A stretch of 64,000 nucleotides of DNA from Torreya grandis. Its lineage: Eukaryota; Streptophyta; Pinopsida; Cupressales; Taxaceae. Positions within the stretch are counted from its first letter, which is position 1. The number at the start of each line of letters is the position of its first letter. Where the stretch lies: contig JARHVA010002007.1 in NCBI GenBank assembly GCA_037957365.1, positions 62,001 to 126,000 of the forward strand. Reading direction: 5' to 3'. The position numbers and the translations under genes were made by a program. Positions 9,593-22,449 of this stretch are shown here, piece after piece. The notes beneath the pieces were generated by a model that was given only the letters and a program-made list of their open reading frames with translations, was not told the DNA's origin and ran no database searches.

Positions 9593-10546
9593 TTTCTTAC
9601 AGAGCATTGGAAAGTTGCAGCCATCCATTAACTAGCAATTTTTCAAATAATTCTATTTGTAAGATTTTTTCTCTTTTTGATTCAACAAAGCGTTCTTCGT
9701 GGAGAGGCGGTGTCCCTATTTGGAGAGTAGCATTGGAAGAAGAGCATCCATTAAAAGGTTGTTGTGTGGTTATTTCTCCTAAATCCATATTTTTGGATAA
9801 ACTGAGTTTTGTTTACCAAAACCTGATATGTTATGATCTATATTGTTTTACTCATACGCAATTTTATGAAAATATTTTGGGGTTTTGAGCTCCTCTCTCA
9901 TAACTTTCTAGATCATTTTATGATTTTAAAATCCGTTGAGTATTAATAAATTTATGGTTATTTTAATCTATTATTCTAGGCATTCTTTTTTTTTAAACAT
10001 GATTCTGATATAAACTAAGTGTTTTTTACTTTCAAAAGTGGTTTGGAGACCACAATAATCAGCAAGGTTATTTTTCACTTTGGATTACTTGAGAACATTT
10101 GTAGTTCAATTCTAGTTTCAAAAAATGGTTTAACACTCACATTTTCATTTTGATCACTAAAATCTATTTCTAGTGTAATTTTTAATATTTTTGACCCACT
10201 TATAAAAATTCATAAAGTCTATAACTTTTGAACCGTAACTCAAATTTGAGTTCTATTTTTTAAAAGTGTATATTTTTTAATTCTCTATCAATTGGTATCA
10301 TCACTTTATAAAAATACGCTACTTTTATAAAGTATTAAAATTTGGGAGTCTTTTATACAATCTTTTGGGAAGTTTATCTCGATGTTGATTTGTGCACCCT
10401 TTTGTATTCTTTCTGTTCTTTGATGATTCATTACCATGACTTTTATTTCTAGTATTGATCATTATGAGTTTTTGAGTACATGTAATTACTATACATATAG
10501 ACCTAGGAAGAAAATAATCATTAGACACAAATCATTATAGTCCCTA
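9593..10546 (+). other. Primer-binding-like site and leader of element C
   Basis: 9593-9611 reads TTTCTTACAGAGCATTGG, which agrees with TTGGTATCAGAGC at nine of thirteen places and continues in the usual way. A partial copy (GCATTGGAAGAAGAGCATCC) lies 124 bp further on. 9700-9790 is less AT-rich than its surroundings. An open frame of 106 codons (9568-9888) crosses the site but has no known counterpart. The rest is non-coding leader that resembles the A-family leader near 10300-10400. Confidence 0.5.
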
Positions 10547-11260
10547 ATGAATGAAACTCAACCACAATTTATAAGAGAATATGAAACATTTTAGCACCAA
10601 TGTAAATTTGATGAGTGTATGGATTTAATAGGGACTTATGTAAGTGATATTTTGTTATTTCATTTGGATGGATGTGATATTTCATTCAAAAGGTGGGCTA
10701 AGCTAAAGGGCTTATTTGAGAAAGTAGATCACATAAAATCCATGCAGTTTAAAGTGGAACTTACTTCACTCAATTCAGATGACTTGCCTCTATTCTAAAC
10801 TACCTCTTAAGTTTAAGCATTTATTGACACAGTTGAAGGGGAGTGGACAAGATAAGAAAGATAAAGAGTGTGTGTACTTAATTTTTTCCAAATTAAATGG
10901 TCCATTCATAATATTTACTTCTACTTTTTTCTCTTGCATGAATGCCTTAGATGCCGCATTCAAAATATCTGATTTAGAATTGTTTTGTGAGAGACTTACT
11001 AGAGAAGAATCCAAATTGTCTCACCTTAAGTCTTCCATCTCTCAAAAATCATTAGTAGCATCACATGCTAAGAGCAAGAAATAAATAAATAATAAGAAAA
11101 ATAACACTTCTTCATCTCAAAATTCACCTCAATCCAACACGCACACATCTAAACCCAAATCATCTTCCAAATCCAAGAATAAGTCTAGCATATCTTATTC
11201 CTATTGTGGGAGGACCAGTCATGAAGAGTCTAGGTTTTTTAAAAGAATGCAAGTCTTAGA
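10547..11260 (+). pseudogene. gag of element C
   Basis: Copia-type capsid (UBN2-like) followed by a zinc knuckle. From ATG 10547 the frame reads through DECMDLIGTYVSDILLFHL and RWAKLKGLFEKVDHIKS, shifts by one base before 10779, then stays open to 11084 with KFKHLLTQLKGSGQ, LIFSKLNGPF and ISDLELFCERLTREESKLSHL, the usual order of the capsid helices. After a stop comes a Ser/Asn/Lys-rich linker and the knuckle YCGRTSHEESRFF near 11200-11240, where the first and last Cys are lost. The same order is seen in gag of H (61870-62727), so C and H are related. One frameshift and at least three stops make it non-functional. Confidence 0.75.
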
Positions 11261-11339
11261 GGATGCCATTAGAAAATACAAGATTTTTATCTCCACTCCT
11301 CCATCTTATGAGTATGGGAAAACACTTGTTTTTTTGAGA

Positions 11340-11774
11340 GATCACATTCCCCTATTTTAGATAGTCGAATTCTAGATTATGGTGCTTCTCACCATATGAA
11401 TTTTTCTAAGGAGTCATTTGTATCCCTTAGTTTAAATTCTACTTCCAACATTAAGGTTGGAGATTCTTCTTTTATTTTTGTTAAGGGATAGGGTGACATA
11501 CAGTTAAATGATGGTTGTATCAATGATGCATTATATGTTTCACGCATCACCACTAATCTATTTTTAGTTTTTTAGTTTATCAAATTTGTCATTCTAGCTA
11601 GGGTAAGATAGTGACTTTCACACTATAGGGTGTTGAAGTTAGAACTTTGTTAGAGCCTCACACATTTATTACACAAGATGTTGTTGATCATAGTTCTTGA
11701 CTCTATTATTTTGAGGCTTTTGATGATATTCCTCTATGAATGTGTTTGGTTTCTCATTCAGATTGTAATAACCA
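11340..11774 (+). pseudogene. Copia protease and pre-integrase remnant of element C
   Basis: Around 11365-11400 the frame reads ILDYGASHHMNFSKE. This is the retropepsin active site DSGASHHM with Ser changed to Tyr. The flap and core follow (VGDSSF, VKG, GDIQLNDG), then the usual lead into integrase (ALYVSRITTNLF near 11530-11570). Stops and a frameshift interrupt it. The sequence breaks at 11774 where M begins. The retropepsin would cut the gag-pol polyprotein; this copy cannot. Confidence 0.75.
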
Positions 11775-12820
11775 TGTTGGGTGATAACTAAAAATAGGTG
11801 AAATTTTTTTTAATATATAAACTATAAATATATTACATCATGAGAATCTAAGCAGTGATCATATAAAAATACCTTAAGATTGATAACTATAAATAAGCAC
11901 TGACATCTAGCAGTCACTGATCACTAATAATATATGAAAATGCATCATAATACAATCATAGAAAATAATTATAAATATACAACCACTGCTAGTACAATAC
12001 ATAGCCACTGATGTCAATATGTAGTAGATAGACAATTACAATTATACATGATAATTTTTTTAATAATAAATATAATATATACAATGTACAAAAATAAGAT
12101 ACAAGGCTCTCTAGAGCATGAGTTTTTTTATCTCTCCAATATCTATGGTAATCTCAAAAGTCATCTCAAAAGTAGTACTTATGTGGAGATGAAGAAAAGT
12201 ATCTATAAACCACAGACCAATGATCTCCCACATTAATCCCATCAAGGAATGGCCCTCCCTTCATGGATGAGTAGATAGTGACGGTGTGAAAATCTAGGAA
12301 AATAAGCAAGTACCTATGTATTGTATGATTTCTAAAACTTAACATGTAGTCTATCATAAAATACCTATTTTATTGCAAGATATCGTACAAACATGTAAAT
12401 CATACTCATGAAATGATAATGTCTCACTAAATATAAATTGACCTCAAAATTCAAATATTTAACATCCTACACACAACATGCTAAACATATGAGTAATCAA
12501 AACAAGTCATAGATTCCATGAAACACATACTATTTTATCCTAACATTCATTACACATTCAAAGGTCATATGTACATATGCATGTCACTAATTGTTACAAA
12601 ACATACTATTCATAGTAATAACTAATATGCATATATTTATGTAGATGTGAGTCTAGACATAATAATTATAGTATATACCATTCGAGTAAACATACTTTAA
12701 AATTGTAGGACTTTATGACATCCCATAATATCATAAATCATTGTGTATGAGCGCCCTACTCAAAAATGAACAAATAATCTTATATTTATAAATATTAATC
12801 AATCAAGTATGGGATTATAT

Positions 12821-14021
12821 TGTAGACACTTAAAAGTGACCATCAATGACCTTCAACCAGGATTTTGACCAATTTATACCAAAATATACAATTTGGGTTA
12901 AAAATACTAAAATATGCTAAAATATTTAAACTTGTCATATTCAAGTGTTGATTTTGGCCAAAGTATCCCTAATTGGGGTAATGAAATTTATGATTCGACT
13001 AACTTTGATCAGATTATTTCAAGTCAAAGTAATATTTTCGCACATAGGTGCTCTAAATTGCTCTTTTCTACTAATTTTATTGCATGAGACACGTGCCTTT
13101 GTTATTTTATGTTGACAACATCTTAAATGGTATAATGGATCCAATGTATCTAACATCACCTTCTAATTTTAATCTAGTCAAATTTCAAGCTAATAATATG
13201 ACATTCTGATTACTTTGATTAATTTATGCATCAATTACCAAGATTTTCATCAAAAATGATAAATCATGATTAAAGATAATTAATTTGAATCAAGAGCTTA
13301 AGTTAATTTTCCATGAAAATTTTTGAATATTTATTTTTATAAATTGACATTAAATAATTGCATCATCAAATGACATCATTTCTTGGGAAGACATCCCTAG
13401 ATTATAAATTCATAAAATATCAAGATTAAGCCCTCACATGCCTCATTAATGCCTCCCATGCCTCTTTAATGTCTCTTTATCCTAAATATTTATGAGAGAA
13501 TTTATTGAATGTGACCTCCAAAATTAAATGGATTCTTAGCCACACATCTTCATCTTGAGATGATTGGTTCAGGTTCATTATGATCAATTTATAAAATCTA
13601 TAAATAAGAGGCTTTACCTATTGAATTAGGAGCTCAATCAAAGTAATATTATAATGCAATATTTCATTCATGAAACATATGCATAATGTAAGAATATCAA
13701 AATTAAACCAAATCAAGCCACATCAAGCCATAGCCAAGCCAAACAATGGTGCCAAGAGGAGATGAAGGTAGCCACACTCTATTGTTGAAGACCTCTTAGA
13801 CACAATCTGAGCAAGCTAATTGAAGAACACTCTTGGAGCATCAATGAAGGTAATAAAGGTAAGTTTCTTGAATTTTAGTTGTGATTTGTTCATTTGTATT
13901 CTTCATCATGTTCCCCCCTTGAAATAGGCTTAAGGGGTTATCTTTAGTGTGTTTTGTTTGGATTTTAGTTTCATTCATTAACACCATACTCATCTCCCCT
14001 TATCACAATCCTATGTTCACA
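12821..14021 (+). repeat. 5' LTR of element L
   Basis: Starts TGTAGACAC and ends TTCACA. TATA box TATAAATAAGAGG at 13599. I do not recognise the sequence that follows (AATGGATTGATCGATG) as a standard tRNA primer site. Confidence 0.8.
13599..13606 (+). promoter_or_regulatory. TATA box of the element L 5' LTR
   Basis: TATAAATA followed by AGAGG; the same string is at 22028-22035 in the 3' LTR. Confidence 0.6.
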
Positions 14022-14156
14022 AATGGATTGATCGATGAGATTTAGAATCACAAATTTTATCAAATAGCACTTAAAAAATCCTACTAACCATTGTCATATA
14101 GGATCTTAGAGTGTGGGAGGAAAGGGAGTAAAAATTTGAGCAAAAATCCATTTTTT

Positions 14157-14720
14157 GGAAGTCATAGTTTTGTCACTATAGAGTCATGATTTTGTCCTCT
14201 AGACTACAATCTCGCAACTCACACAGTCGTGGTTTTATCATTTCAAGTTATGATATTATGTTTAACTATGTTTTTCAAACTAACTTTATCTTCATTTGTA
14301 GATGCAGCAATGATATTGCAATACCGTTACTTGTTAGTAGTGATATTCCAATACCATGATTTTAAAAGTTATGATATCATTGTTTTCAATCATGATATTA
14401 TAATCCCATGACTCTATAGTCACAGTATTAAAATCTTGTAACTAACCTAGTCACGATATTGCAATCCTATGACTCTATAGTCATGGTATTACAATCTTGT
14501 AACTGACCCAATCATGATATTTTAATCTTGTGACTCTATAGTCATGGTATTGTAATATCATGACTCTATAGTCATGATATTATAATCCTAAAACTAACCT
14601 AGTCATCGTATTGCAATCCTATGACTCTGTAGTTATGATATTGCAATCTCATGACTAACTCAGTCACATTTTTACATTGTGAATCACGATTTTACACTAT
14701 GGAATCATGATATTGTAGTG
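14157..14720. repeat. Minisatellite with ~30-bp units and 60-bp higher order (element L)
   Basis: Many imperfect units alternate two kinds of ~30 bp: one centred on GACTCTATAGTCATGATATT and one on AACCTAGTCA(C/T)GATATTGCAATC. The block ATGACTCTATAGTCAT is close to a palindrome. The left end is more diverged. Confidence 0.75.
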
Positions 14721-16841
14721 TGCCCAATAAGCAATCTTATAGATCTTTGTTTAAGGTCATTTGGACTTTGTTTTTTATTTTATTTTTAAACCACATGTTT
14801 TCTCTTAAATTTTTAAAATATACTATTATTTTAGCTTCAAGTTGCATATATTTTTCATAAAATATTGAAATAGGATCTTGAACCTTTTTAATGTTTTTAA
14901 TAGGAACTTAAAGCCAAGGGGTTAAAGAACACCACCACACATTTTGTTTGGTGATTTAAAATTAAACACACTTAAAAAAATTTGCAAGTTATTTATCTTT
15001 GTTTTTTTAGTTAGTTTTGATTGAGCAAATAGAGATTTGTGTGTGTATGCTATCCCATATCCCTTATAGGGAATTTTTGGGATTAAAATCACCAACTTCA
15101 TTGCAAAGTGTCTTAGTCTAAAGGCATAAAAGAGAAGTTATGAAGTCTCTCTCCAAGACCTGCATGGCTTGGGTGATATAGAAACAACCTTAAATCTCTT
15201 TTACCTAGTCTTTATTTTATGTATCTTGGCTTGTGAGAGGGATTTTATCACCTCCCATAAGTTCTTTAGGGAAGCTTTGACCTAAGGTTTTATCTTCTGG
15301 CATCATCTTCAACCCCTCTCTATGGGAGGTATTAAAATTAGGATCACCCCATTGGAATGATGGTTTGAGTGATTAAATCATCTCCTATCGATGGGGATAA
15401 GCTTGGAATGTTTGAACATATTAGACATCATACTACACTAAATAAATGACAAATGTAGTGGTTATAAAAAAGGTAAGACCTTTTTACAACAAGCCATATG
15501 ACGCAAACCCAATTAATGTGTTGTTTCTCTTGCATTTTTACGTGAAATTTATATGCATCTAATCCATTTAGAGATGATTGAAAATCAATTAATATTATTC
15601 AACCTTGCTTTTCCACACCCTTGATAAGAATTTGGATGATTCATTTGTATTTTATCATTTTCTTGCTTAGTTTTTTTAGATTAAAAATTTAATGTTTGTT
15701 TGAACCATGTCAAAAACCAATTTGTTTATACATCACTCTTTTGTTTAGAGAGGTGTTATACTATCTATTTTACACCACACTTATGCCTTGCAATTTTTTG
15801 TTAAACTTGTGTGTGTGTATGTTAATTGAGTGATATGAGTATCGTTATGCTACCCAAATCAAATTTAAATTTTATGCCTTTGCATTTTTAAAACATAACA
15901 TTTGATCACATCATTAGAGCACACTTATGTCATTATGTTACTTGCATTATTTTAAAACTTGTTTGATTTGTACCAAAACTATTATTTAAAAACATGTCAC
16001 ATATGTCATTTGGACCTTGTTTATACAGCATCATGTTGTCTAATCTTGTCTAACTTGTTTGGTCAAATCCTAGTCTTTAATATTGAGTTTTCAATTAACC
16101 TTGTCAAGTTTGGATTCAAACATTGATTGATCTTTGTTTAAACCTAAATTTGTGGGTTTGATACACAAATATTTTTATTTTAAGTTGCATAACTTTAGTT
16201 AATCGATTACTCAAATTTCAAGACTATTGATTATTTATTTATTTGGAGAGCCTATCCTCATCATTGTTTGTGCATTTATTTGGGAGAACACAACCTTTCT
16301 CCAAAATATTTTTACCTTATGACTAATGACAATTGATTATGTTTATGTTTGATCACATGTATCAGATCTATGTCAAAGTTATTCTAAACTTGTTATATTA
16401 AATCAAATCAAATCATCTTTTATTTCAAGTCTAGCCTTTAACACCATGTTTGGCCAAAATTTCTAGCAAATCATATTTATTTGAGCTCATCTTTTGACTT
16501 CATATTTAGACAAAAGACCTAGCAATTCAACTTTTCCCTTTCTTATTTTAGATCTTGTTTGAAACACTTTGGCCTAGAATTTTGACATGTCAATTTTTAT
16601 TCAGATGCTTGACCTTTTAAGTGTATGATATTTGATGTTAGACATTTGATGTTAAACTATTTTATGCCAAGTTTTAACACAAATTATTTTGGAAATACAG
16701 CTCCATTTTCAAACCATGTTAGAGATATAGCTCCACCTTCGACCAAGTTAGACCAAGTTTGAACCTTTTATCATTTAGACATTATTTTTAAAAGTTTATA
16801 GAACTCTAAGCCTTTTTAATTTTAGATATTTCATCATTTAT
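14721..16841 (+). other. Element L interior, no gene seen
   Basis: AT-rich DNA with no long frame and no domain. A block near 15240-15420 is relatively rich in GGGAGG-type words. Nothing else is supported. Confidence 0.5.
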
Positions 16842-18705
16842 GTGGATATGTCTAGCTACACTTATGATGGAGTCATGTATAATCTAAATTATGATAGAAT
16901 GGTCAAACAAATTGACTATAACCAAATGCCTGCTTACAATCCAACTCGAGACCTTAATTCGTATAAAGAGGTTTATGAGGAAGACTTTGTTGAAGAACCA
17001 ACTATAAATAATGTTGCTTGGGATACAGATCAGATACCCTCTTTACAATAATCAATACATGAAACATATTCAAGAACCAGCTTATGATCCAACTCAAGAT
17101 TGGGATGATATGGCTTATCAGGAGGACTTGGATGCTTTAGCTTGTGCGAGAAACCAAGCTCCATGATGTCCTTTCATTATATGATCATCATATATCACTA
17201 ACCCTCCTTCAAACTATATGAGCTACCAAGATCCATAATATCCAAAGAATACCATCACCATTTTAGGACCTCATCCTTTGGCTTGTGTGAGAAATCAAGC
17301 TCCATGATGCCCTAGCCTTATCCTTCCAAGACCTCATCTTTTGACTCATGTGAATAACCAAGTTACACAACACTGTACCATTTCTATCTCAATGCCTTAT
17401 CTTTTGGATTGTACGAGCAACTAAGCTCCCTAACACCCTACCATTATCCAATCGTAGGTCATTCCTTATCTAGTACCAATCCCATCAAAACTTCAATCGA
17501 TCCAAACATTCAATGACCAAGTTGTGTTTAAAAATGGTATTTTCTAACTCATTGGAAACCAAGACCAAGAAAACCAATTGATCTAAGATGTTTTTATTGA
17601 ACCAACCATTTGTGACAATTCAACCTATGATAAATCACCTTTCAATCCTATACTTGCATTTGAGGAGTCTCACTTTGAAAAGCCAGCCTTTGTTGAGTCA
17701 CTTCTTAATGATTATAACCATATTTAGTAAAATAATTACCTTGATCATATGCCTATTTTTCAAGACTATCCCCTTGATAATCTAGTCTCTATGGATTTAT
17801 ATCTTGACTTATTTCCCATTATTGAGGAGTCTCACTTTGACAAACTAATCTCTGTGCAACCCACCATACCATCACAGGACGTTATGTGTTTAATACCAAA
17901 CATTCAATAAGACATAATTGTAACAAAGAACCCATTAGATGAAGAATTAGAACTAGATTTAGGTTATATTCTTGGACTAATGTTGGATTTAGAATCGAAA
18001 TCAGAATCAACATCAATCTTGACATTGGATTTAAAGTCCTTTGAGTCAGAATCAAATTCATAGATAGAATACATTCATGGTTGTTATAACATTGGTTATA
18101 CATGCCTAGAGGATCAATTTGAATACATTTGTGATCCTTCCATATTTTTAAGGATGAATACTTCAACATTGACACAAGTTCTTTTAGTATATTCTATGAG
18201 GATTGTGCAGCCTCTCCCCGTTCCATTACCATTCTACATGTCATTGCCACTAACCAACATAACCATTTCATTGACATTCCATCTCCCACAAGTGTTGATT
18301 GGGATCGATAGAATCACACTTTGTTAAAATACATCCATGGAGACTTAGTAGTTGAAGAAGATCAAGGAGGTCAAGACCACATTCATGTAGCAGAGGAACA
18401 CTCTCCTAGTGAAACTTTTTTAGTGGTGTTAGGGGACAATCAAAGTTCAAACTCAAAATCTTCTAATGAATTTTTTTTGGAAGAGTTAAAATAAAATCAA
18501 ATTCAAAATCCAATGTTCATTAGTGAAACCTTCTTGGAGGTTCTATGGGACAATCCAGACAACTTCAATGGTGAAAAGATCTTTGAGGCACCAATAGCTG
18601 AGCACACAAGTTATTTATTATTTAATGAAGACAATATCAAAGATCAAATCAATATAGCTTCCCATTTATAGCTTAATCAAATTGTAGCTACTCTCAAGAT
18701 CAAAT
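16842..18705 (+). pseudogene. Decayed unknown repetitive acidic ORF (element L)
   Basis: An open stretch of 69 codons (16842-17051) is rich in Tyr, Asp and Glu and holds PAYNPTRDLNSYKE. One base out of frame, from 17074, follows PAYDPTQDWDDMAYQED, evidently a repeat. 17130-17470 carries four decayed copies of a unit whose first copies read LACARNQAP and LACVRNQAP. From 17587 to about 18170 one frame runs with few stops and repeats EESHFEKP and EESHFDKL, then LDLESKSESTS. After another shift, 18315-18705 repeats SETFLVVLGDNQ and SETFLEVLWDNP. I know no such family. It could be a gag-like or accessory protein of L, or a captured repetitive gene. It has about 15 stops and two or more frameshifts. 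Confidence 0.4.
17130..17470 (+). repeat. Four decayed ~63-bp units inside the L ORF remnant
   Basis: GCTTGTG(C/T)GAGAAA(C/T)CAAGCTCCATGATG opens the units near 17139 and 17280. More diverged copies near 17341 and 17404 keep the CATCTTTTG-type unit end. Confidence 0.6.
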
Positions 18706-21248
18706 AATAAAAAAATCTAGTGGTCCTATCGAGAGCATCTTCAGAGGTTTTTAACCCAGCCACATCCAAAGTTATGTTGAATCTGACATCAACAACATTA
18801 TGTGTGACTAAAAATCTTGATCTTTTTTTATTTTCCAACCATTCCACATTATATTATCATCCACCATTACATCACCAAATCAAACCTATCATCCATCATT
18901 TAGCCATATTTACGATCCATGGCCACACTTTCCTTTGTAGAGGCTACAAATATATCTTGTCTTGATGCTTGAATTAAATAGAATAGACAACCAACAAAGA
19001 TCACAAAAAACATCATTAGCATGTAAATCTACAGCAAGTTCTTGATAGAGTAGCCATTCAAATGAGGTATGGACTAGAAATTAACATGATTGATTATGTT
19101 GCTTGTATCATTTATTGATTAGGACGTGCATCTCCATTCAACAAGAACAATAGAATCATATGACATTTACCATGCCCAAGATAAACATATCAAAAACTAA
19201 CAACCATCATTGGCCACAAACATGTACCATGCCATTTTCATTTGCCATTTTGATTTACCATTCCTTTTACCATTGTCACATATCTTTTTGACCATTGTTG
19301 CATACCCAACTAGTCACCTTACCACTTGGGGATAACCCTTCTACCATCCTACCAACCTATCATTATCCTGAATAATTATATTTGACCATATCATTCTTAT
19401 CTAGACCAAAGCTTATTTTTATTCATCCTATCCAATCCTATTTTGATCTTAGTTACTTTGATTCTTCTTGCACCTTTTTACGAGAGGATTTATGATCAAG
19501 TTTCATCAATCTATCAAATTTGTGTTCTCAATGACAGTCTATGAAAGTAGTGTGATTGTTGTTCTGACAATATATCTTTTATTTTTCATCCTATACCAAG
19601 TGGTTTATATGAGTTTGATTATAACTATTTATGGGCAAATCAGTGTCTCTCTAATCTTACTATTAATTATAACCACCTATGGGCAAATTAGTATCATTTA
19701 TGTGATTCATTATATCTTAGTTATAACCACCTATGGGAAAAATATGGGAAACATTTGTTTATCATGTATTATTGTATCATCTTGCCATTTTTGTTCTCAT
19801 TTGACTGGCCATTTGCTGAATTTGAGAACTTGTTGTTACCTGCTCAAATTTTTTCCCACCTTTTTTGTGGATGAAATTACTATAACTTGGGGTCATTTTG
19901 GGACTATTTGGGACATGCTAAATTCATGTTGAGGTTACCTTATTCCCCCTTATCATACATTATTATCATTTTGTGAGCAACCTAAGACAACACTCTCTTC
20001 ATTTTGAGAGTAGATATCTTGTCATTCTCTAATGAGTTAAGATACCTCAAAATTCCAAAAATATTCAAATATTTTAAAATCCAAAAACATTTGTCATGTT
20101 TAAGCCTAGTTAGTTATCCTCACTTCACCCTACTAGGGCATGGTCATTGTTAGGATGCTTTTTTTTGCTTGTTTTTTAAGAATTTTATTTGTTTATTTAT
20201 TTCAATTTATTTGTTTGTTTGTTTGTGTGATTTTTGTTTGTTTATTTTTTCACTTGCCTATTTTTTTCTTTTAGTACTATTGCCTCAACTTGGTCTATAT
20301 GTATGCATTGGGTGATTCCTTGTACACATTATTATTGAGTCCATCCATATTCATATGTCAACATTGTCATCATGGTTTTTATCATTGGTGTATTATTTTC
20401 AATTATTTATTAGATCAGGAGTCTTCCTTACGCATATTTTAGGATAGTCTTCATAGAGTTCTATCATGATTCTTAATGTCACATGCTACAGTAAAAATTA
20501 GCTTCAATAAGGTCTAAAATCAATGGATCCATATAATTTTTTCCTTGGCACCTTGACAAATATTTCCATCCCATCTTGATCAAATCAACCCATTGACCAT
20601 TCTATTTGTATCAATGCTAATAAGGATGCCCATCTCCTTGTTAGTAGGTACAACTAAATCTTTCCAATGATCAAATTTTATTCTTCTATCCATCTCTTTC
20701 ATCACTTTATGCATACTCATATGCTTGGTTATTTGTGGCTTTTTTAGTCATTAGACCATCACCTCTATGTTTGTGCCCACTCATCTTTAATTTGTATTCC
20801 AAGTTATATCTTTAAGTTATGCTTGTTAATCTACTGTAACTGGGGCACAACCATATCAAACAATCATATTTATCAAACAATCTAAGTCATCTTAATGATT
20901 ATAATTACCTATGAATAAATCATTATTTTTGACTTTTATTCCTAATTATAACCACCTTTGGGCAAATCAATCCCCTTCTTAAATCAATGCATGAAAGCAT
21001 TTCTCATTTGGATTACTTTCAACCACAGGTTAATCCCACCTTTCTTCTTGATTATTTTTTAGGGACCATCCATCCACATATGTGATGGTCACTCCCTTGA
21101 GCAGACATCATCATAGGCTTTTTGAACACCATTTAGATTTTTTTTTCTTCAATCATCATCTTCTTTTTGGCATACAGGGCTTTACTCATTATTTGAGAAG
21201 ACATTATTGTGCCTATAATTTGCAATATCTTTCCCAATAGGGGCAAAT
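18706..21248 (+). other. Element L 3' interior, low-complexity with a dispersed repeat, and polypurine tract
   Basis: No protein family is recognised. A ~22-bp word TATAACCACCTATGGGCAAA recurs near 19620, 19670, 19720, 20900 and 20945, about 50 bp apart within each cluster. 19468-19932 is open for 154 codons but consists of hydrophobic low-complexity built on that repeat. 20160-20270 is T/G-rich. The tract AATAGGGGCAAAT (21236-21248) precedes the 3' LTR. Confidence 0.5.
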
Positions 21249-22449
21249 TGTAGACACCTAAAAGTGGCCACCAATGACGTCTAACTAGGCTTTTGATCAA
21301 TTTAGACCAAAATGCACAATTTGGGCTAAAAGCACTAAAATATGCTAAAAGATTTAACCCTGTCATATTCAAGTGCTAATTTTGGCCAAAGTATCCCTAA
21401 ATGGGGAAATATAATTTATGAGATATCTCACTTTGATTAGATCATTTCGATTCAAAATGACATTTTCACACTTGAGTGTTCTAGATTGCTTTTTTTTTTA
21501 CCAATTTTTTTACATGAGACACGTGCCTTTGTTATTTTGTGTCAAAAACATCCTAAATAGGATAATGAATCTAACACATCTAACATCATCTTCCAATTCC
21601 AATCCAATCAAATTTTGAGCTAATAATATGACATTCTGACCAATTTGATTAATTTATGCACCAATTACCAAGATTTACATCAAAAGTGATAAATCATGAT
21701 TAAGGCTAATTAATCTAAATCAAGAGCTTAAGTTAATTTTCCATGGAACTTGTTGAATATTTTTTTTAGAAATGGACATTGAATAACTGCATCATCAACT
21801 GACATCATTTCTTGGTAAGATATCCCTAGGTCATAAATTCATAAAATATCAAGATTAAGCCCTCTCATGCCTCATTAATGCCTCCCATGCCTCTTTAATA
21901 CCTCTCTATCCCAAATATTTATGAGGGAATTTATTGAATTTAGCCTCCAAAATTGAATGGATTTTTAGCCACACATCTTCATCTTGAGATGGTCGATTCA
22001 AGTTCATTTTGATCAATTTATTAAATTTATAAATAAGAGGCCTTGCATATTGAATTGGGAGCTCAATCAAAGTAATATTATAATGCAGGATTTTATTCAT
22101 GAAGTATATGCATAATGTTTGAATATCAAAATTGAGCCAAATCAAGCCATATCAATCCATAGCCAAGCCAAACAATGGTGCCAAGAGGAGATGAAGGTAG
22201 ACATACTCTATTGATGAAGACCTCTTAGACACAATCCGAGCAATCCAATCGAAGAAGACTCTTGGAGCATCAAGGAAGGTAAGAAAGGTAATTTTCTTGC
22301 ATTTTATTTATGTTTTATTAATTTGTATTCTTCATCATGTTCCCCCTTGAGATAGGCTTAAGGGGTTATCTTTAGTGTGTTTTGTTTGGATTTTAGTTTC
22401 ATTCACTAATACCATACTAATCTCCCCTTATTACAATCCTATGTTCACA
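21249..22449 (+). repeat. 3' LTR of element L
   Basis: 1201 bp, TGTAGACACC to TTCACA, aligning along its length with 12821-14021; TATA box at 22028-22035. Confidence 0.8.

Larger units (their letters stand above)
12821..22449 (+). mobile_element. Element L: LTR retrotransposon without pol (LARD-like)
   Basis: Two LTRs of 1201 bp each (12821-14021, 21249-22449) enclose 7.2 kb. The flanks TATAT (12816-12820) and TATAC (22450-22454) are a four-of-five target duplication in M. The polypurine tract is AATAGGGGCAAA just before the 3' LTR. No recognisable gag, protease, RT, RNase H or integrase exists in the interior in any frame. It has a minisatellite, a decayed repetitive acidic reading frame, and low-complexity DNA. 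Large non-autonomous elements with long LTRs and non-coding interiors are called LARDs. The LTRs look roughly 15% different where compared by eye, so the insertion is old. Orientation follows the polypurine tract and TATA boxes. Confidence 0.75.

Noticed and set aside
9568..9888. 106-codon frame with plausible protein-like content (SSWRGGVPIWRVALEEEHPL)
   Set aside because: It overlaps the primer-binding-like site and leader of element C, has no recognisable homologue, and the reverse strand is open too. Kept only as a note.
14157..14720. Regular repeats suggesting a CRISPR-like array
   Set aside because: Units are imperfect, without unique spacers, inside a plant LTR element; a minisatellite explains them.
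19468..19932. 154-codon hydrophobic open frame that could pass for a membrane protein
   Set aside because: It is low-complexity T-rich DNA built on the TATAACCACCTATGGGCAAA repeat in element L; no family match and no good context.
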